Source of the DNA: Rhodocyclales bacterium | GTDB taxonomy: Bacteria; Pseudomonadota; Gammaproteobacteria; Burkholderiales; Rhodocyclaceae | Assembly (NCBI GenBank): GCA_021286885.1 | Contig: JAJTBM010000131.1 | Span: forward strand, 1 to 7,796 | Length of the DNA stretch: 7,796 nt | Reading direction: 5' to 3' | Part shown: piece by piece, positions 1 through 5,013 of the stretch | How positions within the stretch are numbered: position 1 is the stretch's first letter | Layout of the letters: every line of letters starts with the position of its first letter | The notes under the pieces: model-generated | What the model was told of the DNA's origin: nothing | Database searches by the model: none | What the model saw: the letters and a program-made list of their open reading frames with translations, nothing else | Program-made: the position numbers and the translations under genes

Positions 1-16
1 TGAGAAGTTCGGACAT
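1..16 (-). CDS. Probable start of an unidentified gene, cut by the left edge
   Basis: Only five codons are visible (Met-Ser-Glu-Leu-Leu), so no product can be named. The call rests on context. The ATG at 16-14 is preceded by a good Shine-Dalgarno GGAG at 26-23 with a 6-nt spacer. A sigma-28-like promoter lies about 60-85 nt upstream on the same strand, and an intrinsic terminator separates it from the preceding receptor gene. If the promoter is real, a flagellar, chemotaxis or receptor gene is the likeliest content, but that is inference. A chance ATG cannot be ruled out. Confidence 0.4.
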
Positions 17-74
17 GAAAGTCTCCGTCGCATGCCACCTGCCGCCCCATGGGACAGGCCTTGACCTGCTAGCA

Positions 75-101
75 ATATCGGCGCACAGGGGGCATTCTTG
101 A
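75..101 (-). promoter_or_regulatory. Sigma-28 (FliA)-like promoter for the gene at the left edge
   Basis: Read on the minus strand, TCAAG at 101-97 is followed after 14 nt by GCCGATAT at 82-75. The FliA consensus can be written TAAA-N15-GCCGATAA. Here the arrangement is TCAA-N15-GCCGATAT, so the spacing is exact, with one mismatch in each element. Many proteobacterial FliA promoters have TCAAG as the -35. The predicted start is near 68, leaving a leader of about 50 nt before the ATG at 16. It lies just downstream of the terminator of the preceding gene, a sensible place for a new transcription unit. Confidence 0.6.
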
Positions 102-117
102 GCCGCTGCACACGCAT

Positions 118-142
118 AAAAAAACCCGCCATCAGGCGGGTT
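118..142 (-). terminator. Rho-independent terminator after MCP2
   Basis: On the minus strand, AACCCGCC (142-135) pairs perfectly with GGCGGGTT (130-123) across a TGAT loop, followed by an unbroken run of T (seven in all, 124-118). The 8-bp stem with six G-C pairs plus the U tract is a textbook intrinsic terminator. It begins 36 nt after the stop codon of the receptor gene and would end the unit that includes MCP2. Confidence 0.93.
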
Positions 143-178
143 GGAATGATCCCGAGGCCAGACACACCACTCGGCAGA

Positions 179-1858
179 TCAGGCTCGATAACCGATACGG
201 AAGCCGCCCCAGTGGCGACCATTCACATACACGGGTGCCGAAATGTCATGCATGATCTCGCCCGTATCCCGGCGATAGGTCTGGATCAGGAAAGACATCT
301 GGTGCTTGCCGCACTGCTTGCCCACCGGGTCGTCAAAAATCCGCTTGGTCCGGTTACCCACAAAGTCCTTGGCATAATCGCCGGTCAGCGCCTGGGAGAA
401 ACGCTTGTTATGGGTGGGCACATACCCATTACGGTCAGTACCAATCGCATACACCATATCGGGCTGCGTCTCCAAAAGACGCTCCTGAATGGCCGGGAAA
501 ATCCGGTCGGCCAACGCATCAAAGCGGGTATTGAATTTCTGAGGTCGGGTGTTGGGAATGGGCCGGTAATTCTCGTCAAACAGATCACCCAGGCTGACCT
601 GACCGCTGGCCAAGGCCTGCTCCAAGGCCGCCCCGATCTGGCTGGCAGCTGCTCGCACCTGCTCGGGCATTTTCTGGTGAATGAGCATGGCTCGCTCACC
701 CTCGGGCCCTAGTTTGAATACCCGGTTAATTTCCTTGAGATTGACCGCCAAACCACTAAGCGATTTGGCCTCATCCAGCGCTTCCCGGGCCCCAGAGGTG
801 TTGGAGGCCACCATGTCCATGATGCTATGCACATGGTGCACGATCTGGTCCGCCTCCCGGCTATGGGCCGCAATCGCCCCCGCGATGGCATCCACCTTTT
901 CCATGGTTTGCTGGGCACCCTGGTTGATCTGCTCCAGGGAGCCCGCCGCCTTGCGTGCCAGCTCGGCCCCTGCATGGGCCTGGGCACTGCCTGCATCAAT
1001 CGACGCAATAGCCGTCTGGGTTTCAGCCTGAATGGCGGTGATCATGCCGGCAATTTCAGTCGTTGCGGTGGAAGTCCGCTCAGCCAGCTTGCGCACCTCA
1101 TCCGCCACCACCGCAAACCCGCGCCCCTGTTCCCCCGCCCGGGCGGCCTCAATCGCTGCATTCAAGGCCAGCAGATTGGTCTGATCCGCAATCTCGCGGA
1201 TCACCTTGACGATACCGCTGATGGCTTCCGAGCGGGCCCCCAGGGCGGTGATCACCCGTGCAGAATCTTCTACGGAGCGCGCAATGCGTTCAATTTCCCG
1301 GGAGGCACTGGTCACCACCTGAGCCCCTTGAACTGAAAGCTCCCGGGCCACCTGAGCATTGCTGGCGGTCTGGTTGGCGTGCTCGGCCACCGCACCGACC
1401 CCGGAAGTCATCTGCTCAATCGCCGACACCATGCTTTCAGCCGCATTTTGCTGACTGCTGGAGCCATCAGCCACCTGCTCAGCGTGGCTGGACACGAGGC
1501 CCGCGGCTTCATACACCCGCTGGGCATCAAAAATGACCTTGCCCACAATGCCCTGAAAACTGCTGATCAGCTCATTGAAATGGGTCGCCACATGCCCCAC
1601 CTGCCCTTGTCTCACCGGGGCCCGACGGGAAAGATCACCGTCGGCATGCATCTGACGGATGGTACTGGCCAAATCCGTGAGCGGGCGCTCAAACATCTGG
1701 CGCACCAATAAGGTGGCCACTGCCCCAAGGCACACGCCCAGGGCGATACTGGCCCCTATCCATCCCGGGCTGACGGGCACGCCAAAGGCCACCCCCAAAC
1801 CCAGACAACCCAAGGTGGCCGGCAAGCCAACCAGGGGAAACAGCAGCACAGTCCGCAT
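179..1858 (-). CDS. Methyl-accepting chemotaxis protein with a C-terminal sensor-like domain (MCP2)
   Basis: This is a 559-residue chemoreceptor that should signal to a CheA/CheW complex from the inner membrane. Two hydrophobic segments (about 3-27 and 33-52) are joined by only a few residues, so there is no periplasmic sensor. A HAMP-like stretch follows (about 53-105, with RPLTDLAS and GDLSRR). Then comes the coiled-coil signalling hairpin with the conserved tip ([20 protein letters not shown], 226-245) and the [11 protein letters not shown] motif (252-262). From HAMP end to tip Glu243 and from tip to about 383 is close to 140 residues each, which fits the 40-heptad class. After the hairpin there is an extra domain (about 385-559) with [10 protein letters not shown] (475-484), NRTKRIFDD (502-510) and [12 protein letters not shown] (546-557). 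It resembles the single-Cache/PAS-like domains seen at the C-terminus of some proteobacterial MCPs, and it is probably the sensor, facing the cytoplasm. No C-terminal CheR-binding pentapeptide is present. The gene has its own FliA-type promoter and a terminator. The start ATG is the only candidate downstream of the Shine-Dalgarno, although the spacing is long (12 nt). Confidence 0.95.
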   Translation of the reverse strand: MRTVLLFPLVGLPATLGCLGLGVAFGVPVSPGWIGASIALGVCLGAVATLLVRQMFERPLTDLASTIRQMHADGDLSRRAPVRQGQVGHVATHFNELISSFQGIVGKVIFDAQRVYEAAGLVSSHAEQVADGSSSQQNAAESMVSAIEQMTSGVGAVAEHANQTASNAQVARELSVQGAQVVTSASREIERIARSVEDSARVITALGARSEAISGIVKVIREIADQTNLLALNAAIEAARAGEQGRGFAVVADEVRKLAERTSTATTEIAGMITAIQAETQTAIASIDAGSAQAHAGAELARKAAGSLEQINQGAQQTMEKVDAIAGAIAAHSREADQIVHHVHSIMDMVASNTSGAREALDEAKSLSGLAVNLKEINRVFKLGPEGERAMLIHQKMPEQVRAAASQIGAALEQALASGQVSLGDLFDENYRPIPNTRPQKFNTRFDALADRIFPAIQERLLETQPDMVYAIGTDRNGYVPTHNKRFSQALTGDYAKDFVGNRTKRIFDDPVGKQCGKHQMSFLIQTYRRDTGEIMHDISAPVYVNGRHWGGFRIGYRA

Positions 1859-1870
1859 GATGATGTGTGT

Positions 1871-1875
1871 CCTCC
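1871..1875 (-). promoter_or_regulatory. Shine-Dalgarno of MCP2 with long spacing
   Basis: A perfect GGAGG lies 12 nt upstream of the ATG at 1858-1856, longer than the usual 5-9 nt. No ATG, GTG or TTG lies between them, so the annotated start stands, but initiation may be weaker than the strong motif suggests. Confidence 0.6.
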
Positions 1876-1886
1876 GCCTAGAACCG

Positions 1887-1900
1887 GGGGCCTATGCCCC
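1887..1900 (-). other. Small hairpin in the MCP2 leader
   Basis: On the minus strand GGGGC-ATAG-GCCCC forms a 5-bp all-G/C stem with a 4-base loop. It sits between the predicted FliA start site (about 1929) and the Shine-Dalgarno at 1875. It has no T tract, so it is not a terminator. It could stabilise the leader or affect initiation, or be chance. Confidence 0.3.
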
Positions 1901-1935
1901 AAACACCGATGCAGAGCACCAGTTGCTTTGAGGCA

Positions 1936-1962
1936 TTAACGGACACGAAAACCTAAACTTTA
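1936..1962 (-). promoter_or_regulatory. Sigma-28 (FliA) promoter of MCP2
   Basis: On the minus strand the -35 element TAAAGTTT (1962-1955) matches the FliA consensus at all eight positions. It is followed by exactly 11 nt and the -10 element TCCGTTAA (1943-1936), which matches GCCGATAA at six of eight positions. The element lies in the 152-nt gap between the STAS gene and MCP2. The predicted start near 1929 gives a leader of about 70 nt. FliA drives late flagellar and chemotaxis genes, so MCP2 is probably expressed with the flagellum even when the upstream operon is not. Confidence 0.8.
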
Positions 1963-2010
1963 CCCTCTGCCTGAACCGCCACAGCCCCGCCAGGCAAGGA
2001 TGCGCAAACT

Positions 2011-2316
2011 TCAGCTGATCGGGAACAGCTTGCCGAAATTGGCGATTTCCAGCACCTGCTTCACGCTGCCCTTGGCATTGGTGAGAAAAACGCTCTTGCC
2101 CGAAGTCTTGGCCTTGTCGCGCAACATCAACAACATACCCAAGGCCGAACTATCCAGATAGGCCACATTCCCCAGATCCACCGCGACCTCCGTGGTGCCC
2201 TGGGAACCCAGCGCCTTGTCGACAGCTTCCCGAAACTCCCGGTGGGCATTGAAGTCGAAACGGCCAGACAGTTGGATTCTGGCCTGGGTCTGTTGAGTGC
2301 TGACACTGGTATCCAT
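2011..2316 (-). CDS. STAS-domain protein (anti-sigma-factor-antagonist type)
   Basis: This 101-residue protein is a single STAS domain, the usual length for SpoIIAA/RsbV-like switch proteins. These bind or release a partner according to phosphorylation of one serine. The diagnostic segment is YLDSSALGML (53-62); Ser57, or its neighbour Ser56, corresponds to the phosphorylated serine of SpoIIAA. An N-terminal LSGRFDFN strand (16-23) and a C-terminal VKQVLEIANFGKLF segment complete the fold. The start at 2316 has GAGG with a 5-nt spacer. It lies 83 nt after cheB, on the same strand. No HPK-like anti-sigma kinase or PP2C phosphatase is visible, so its partner is unknown. It could act on a partner elsewhere, possibly linking chemotaxis to another signalling circuit; that is inference. 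Confidence 0.88.
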   Translation of the reverse strand: MDTSVSTQQTQARIQLSGRFDFNAHREFREAVDKALGSQGTTEVAVDLGNVAYLDSSALGMLLMLRDKAKTSGKSVFLTNAKGSVKQVLEIANFGKLFPIS

Positions 2317-2399
2317 GATTGCCTCAAAAAAATAGCTCGATCAAATACGGTACCGCATGCCAAGGCCGCAGCACGACCTACACGCATGCAGATACTACC

Positions 2400-3467
2400 C
2401 TACATTCGCCCGGCCCCCTGGCCCCGCAGGCGCGCCAAAACCCGAGCTGCCACCTCCCGCAAAGGAGCCACTTCTTCAAGAGCCCCCACCTGGGCAGCCT
2501 CCCGAGGCATGCCATACACGACGCAGGAGTCCTGGTCCTGACCCACCGTCCAGGCCCCCGCCTGGCGCATGGCCAGCATCCCCTGGGCGCCGTCCTTCCC
2601 CATACCCGTCAGAATCACCCCCAGGGCCTTGCGCCCCACGCATTGGGCGGCCGACTGAAACAACACATCCACCGCTGGCCGATGCCGATTCACAGGCTCA
2701 GCCTGGGACAATCCGCAGACATAAGCACCGTTGGCCTTGCGAATCAGCAGATGGGAATGCCCCGGCGCCAGATAGGCCGTTCCGGGCTGCAGCCGCTCTC
2801 CATCTTCCGCCTCCTTCACCCGTAGCGCGCATGCGCCGTCCAGACGACGGGCAAAGGACGGAGTAAACGCCTCCGGCATATGCTGCACCATCAGAATCGG
2901 GGGCATGCTGGCGGGCAGGCCGCACAGCACATCCTTGATCGCTTCGGTACCACCGGTAGAGGCGCCGATAAAGATCACCCGATCTGCCGCAGCAAAATCA
3001 CCGCTGGCAGGCGTCACTGCCGGAGCAGCTCCGGCATTGCCCCCCCCTGGCCGCAGGGCTGGGCGCAAGCGGGCGCTGTAAGCCGCCCGCAGCTTGTCGC
3101 CCACCTCCTGCCTGAAGGCTTCGACCGCAGCAGGATGATCCATGCGCGGCTTGCCAATGAAATCCACCGCTCCCAGCTCCAGCGCTTGCAGGGTCACTTC
3201 CGAGCCGCGCACCGTCAGGCTGGAAATCATGACCACCGGCATGGGGCGCAGGCGCATCAAACGCCCCAGGAAATCCAGCCCATCCATACGGGGCATTTCC
3301 ACATCCAGGGTCAGCACATCCGGATTCAGGCTTTTGATCATTTCCCGGGCCACCAAAGGGTCCGGAGCCTGTCCCACCACTTCCAGATTGGGGCAGGCAT
3401 TGATCACCTCGGTCAGCAGGCTGCGCATCAGCACAGAATCATCGACCACCAACACCTTGATTGTCAT
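2400..3467 (-). CDS. cheB: Chemotaxis response regulator / protein-glutamate methylesterase CheB
   Basis: CheB removes methyl esters from receptor glutamates, and deamidates glutamines in some species, resetting receptor activity. Phosphorylation by CheA activates it. The 355 residues have the standard two-domain layout. The N-terminal receiver (about 1-120) has the acidic pair Asp9-Asp10, phosphoacceptor Asp55 ([11 protein letters not shown]) and Lys106. A Gly/Ala/Pro linker (about 131-160) leads to the esterase domain, with catalytic Ser170 (GASTGG), His196 (VQHMP) and Asp292 (GMGKDG), all present. The start at 3467 has GGAG with a 7-nt spacer. It lies 30 nt after cheD. No C-terminal pentapeptide-like tail is seen. 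The full catalytic triad and phosphosite argue for an active enzyme. Confidence 0.97.
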   Translation of the reverse strand: MTIKVLVVDDSVLMRSLLTEVINACPNLEVVGQAPDPLVAREMIKSLNPDVLTLDVEMPRMDGLDFLGRLMRLRPMPVVMISSLTVRGSEVTLQALELGAVDFIGKPRMDHPAAVEAFRQEVGDKLRAAYSARLRPALRPGGGNAGAAPAVTPASGDFAAADRVIFIGASTGGTEAIKDVLCGLPASMPPILMVQHMPEAFTPSFARRLDGACALRVKEAEDGERLQPGTAYLAPGHSHLLIRKANGAYVCGLSQAEPVNRHRPAVDVLFQSAAQCVGRKALGVILTGMGKDGAQGMLAMRQAGAWTVGQDQDSCVVYGMPREAAQVGALEEVAPLREVAARVLARLRGQGAGRM

Positions 3468-3497
3468 GACATCACTCCATCACCCACACGGCAAGGC

Positions 3498-4112
3498 CTA
3501 ACCAAACAGCTCCACATCCCCGCCCATGCTGTCTTGGGACAGCCGTTTTTCGTATTCGCGCTCACGGGCAATGACTGTATCATTTTTCACATTCACCAGC
3601 TTCTTGAGCATCACGCGCCCGGTGGCGGGGAAGAAATACACCTTGCGCGGATACACATCCAGCAAGTCCTGGCCCACCACCGGAATGCGCTCCGTTTCCA
3701 AGTAGTCCAGCACAAAATGGGCATTCTTTTCCCCGACCTGGGTATGGCTCAAACTGGCCAGCACCCGGCCACCGCCAAACACTTTGGCTTCAAGGTTGGA
3801 ACGCCGGGCCCCCAGCTTCAGCAAGTGATTAAGCAACACCTCCATGGCGTACGCGCCATAGCGTGCCGAACTGGAGAGCAGGCCATCATCCCCACGCCCC
3901 TCCGGCAGCATGAAATGATTCATGCCCCCCAGGCCCTTTTCCCGATCCCGAATGCAAGCGGTCACACATGAGCCCAATACCGTCACCAGCAATAAATCGG
4001 TGGTGGTCACAAAATATTCGCCCGGCAAGACCTTGACCGCATCACAGCGGAAGGTGGGGTCAAAGTATTTACTGCGCGCCAGATGTTCTGCATAAGCCGG
4101 CTCAGCGTGCAT
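3498..4112 (-). CDS. cheD: Chemoreceptor glutamine deamidase CheD
   Basis: CheD converts specific receptor glutamines to glutamates, creating methylation sites; in some bacteria it also interacts with CheC. From the start chosen here the protein has 204 residues. The catalytic Cys49 (LGSCVTAC) and His66 (GMNHFMLP) are 17 residues apart, as Cys27 and His44 are in Thermotoga CheD. The conserved KVFGGG and later GRVML segments are also present. The reading frame is open upstream to an ATG at 4196, but that would overlap cheR by 95 nt and add a leader that is just cheR read in another frame. The ATG at 4112 has a GGGTGG-type Shine-Dalgarno and overlaps the cheR stop by 11 nt, typical of translational coupling. 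It sits between cheR and cheB, a common proteobacterial order. Confidence 0.95.
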   Translation of the reverse strand: MHAEPAYAEHLARSKYFDPTFRCDAVKVLPGEYFVTTTDLLLVTVLGSCVTACIRDREKGLGGMNHFMLPEGRGDDGLLSSSARYGAYAMEVLLNHLLKLGARRSNLEAKVFGGGRVLASLSHTQVGEKNAHFVLDYLETERIPVVGQDLLDVYPRKVYFFPATGRVMLKKLVNVKNDTVIAREREYEKRLSQDSMGGDVELFG

Positions 4113-5001
4113 GGGCGTCCACCCTTTCGTAAACCGTGCGGCCAATCGAACGGAAAATATCTGCCGCATGTAAAAAGCTTTCGGAATGGCCAGCAAACAA
4201 CAATCCGTCCTGCTTCAGCAGCGGAAAGAAACGCTTCAGAATGGTGTACTGGGTGGGCTTATCGAAGTAAATCATCACATTCCGGCAGAACATGATGTCA
4301 AACGGCCCCTGAATCGGCCAGGCTTTGTCCAGCAGGTTGAGCCGCCGAAAATCGATCAACTGCTGCAGCTCAGGTCGAACCCGCACCAAGCCTTGCTGAG
4401 CCCCCGTGCCTTTCAGAAAATAGCGTTGCACTCGCTCCCGGGGCAGGCGCTCCACCCGGTCAATCCCATACACCCCCTTGCGCGCCGTTTCCAGCACATT
4501 GGTATCGATATCCGAAGCTATGATCTGCACTGGCGGGTTCAAGGTATTGAAGGCCTCGCATGCCGTAATCGCCAGGCTATAGGGCTCCTCCCCCGTGGAC
4601 GAGGCGCTGCACCAGATGCGAATGGGCCCTTTGCTGCCCAGGGTTTTGAGACGCTGGGTCAAAATATCAAAGTGGTGGGCCTCCCGGAAAAAGGAGGTCA
4701 GATTGGTTGTGAGACTATTGACGAAAGTCTCCCACTCCTCTGGCTCTTTCAGCGCCCGATCCAGATATGCAGCAAATGTTTTATCCCCCCGCGCACGCAA
4801 TCGACGCGCCAGCCGGCTGTACACCATGTCCTGCTTGAGCGGAGAAAGGGAAATGCCAGCGTGCTCATAAATCAACTGACGCACACGCTCAAAATCCTCA
4901 CTGGAGAAGGAGAACTCCCGCTCTGCACTCACGTTGCCACTGCCACTCACGCTGGCGGTGGGCGGGGGCACGCGCCCCGTTGTCGTCACTTTGGAATTCA
5001 T
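4102..5001 (-). CDS. cheR: Chemotaxis protein methyltransferase CheR
   Basis: CheR transfers methyl groups from S-adenosylmethionine to receptor glutamates. The 299-residue protein has the helical N-terminal domain (about 30-105, including VNSLTTNLTSFFREAHHF at 94-111) and the SAM-binding domain: SASSTGEEPYS (132-142), ASDIDTNVL (162-170), FDIMFCRNVMIYFD (234-247) and GHSESF (271-276). The beta-subdomain contains FLKGTGAQQGLVRVR (195-209). Its Gly-Thr-Gly matches the short insertion that marks pentapeptide-dependent CheR such as that of E. coli. This fits the EWEEF tail of the receptor encoded just upstream. I chose the ATG at 5001 over one at 5028: AGGGAG (5013-5008) lies 6 nt before it, whereas the longer start would overlap the end of the receptor gene. 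The first 29 residues are Ser/Thr/Pro/Gly-rich and probably flexible. Confidence 0.97.
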   Translation of the reverse strand: MNSKVTTTGRVPPPTASVSGSGNVSAEREFSFSSEDFERVRQLIYEHAGISLSPLKQDMVYSRLARRLRARGDKTFAAYLDRALKEPEEWETFVNSLTTNLTSFFREAHHFDILTQRLKTLGSKGPIRIWCSASSTGEEPYSLAITACEAFNTLNPPVQIIASDIDTNVLETARKGVYGIDRVERLPRERVQRYFLKGTGAQQGLVRVRPELQQLIDFRRLNLLDKAWPIQGPFDIMFCRNVMIYFDKPTQYTILKRFFPLLKQDGLLFAGHSESFLHAADIFRSIGRTVYERVDAHAR

Positions 5002-5007
5002 GCCGTG

Positions 5008-5013
5008 CTCCCT
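5008..5013 (-). promoter_or_regulatory. Shine-Dalgarno that fixes the cheR start
   Basis: AGGGAG begins in the TGA stop of the MCP1 gene and sits 6 nt before the ATG at 5001. The stop codon and ribosome site share a base, so a ribosome finishing MCP1 ends on the cheR initiation site. This implies coupled translation and supports the shorter cheR start. Confidence 0.75.

Noticed and set aside
179..700. C-terminal domain of MCP2 as a CZB zinc-binding domain
   Set aside because: CZB is common at receptor C-termini, but its Hx-repeat and LGxW-type motif are not visible, and the NGY/RIFDD/HWGG motifs fit a Cache-like domain better.
98..712. Plus-strand open frame of 204 codons
   Set aside because: It lies opposite the well-supported MCP2 gene, begins across the terminator and has no recognisable protein pattern. 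It is an antisense shadow of a GC-rich gene.
1968..1996. Inverted repeat TGCCTG / CAGGCA just after the STAS gene, as a terminator
   Set aside because: The stem is only 6 bp with a 17-nt loop and no T tract. It is not convincing as an intrinsic terminator, so read-through from the STAS gene into MCP2 remains possible.
2317..2399. The 83-nt cheB-STAS gap as a promoter or attenuator (two CGCATGC copies, 2354-2360 and 2383-2389)
   Set aside because: I found no convincing sigma-28 or sigma-70 element. GCATGC occurs many times elsewhere in the window, so the repeat is probably chance.
2880..3971. Plus-strand open frame of 363 codons
   Set aside because: It is antisense to cheB and cheD and spans the junction of two real genes. 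It is rich in His, Gln, Arg and Pro with no domain pattern.
4113..4196. Upstream extension of cheD to an ATG at 4196
   Set aside because: It would overlap cheR by 95 nt and the extra residues do not look like CheD. The ATG at 4112 has a ribosome site and gives a normal length.
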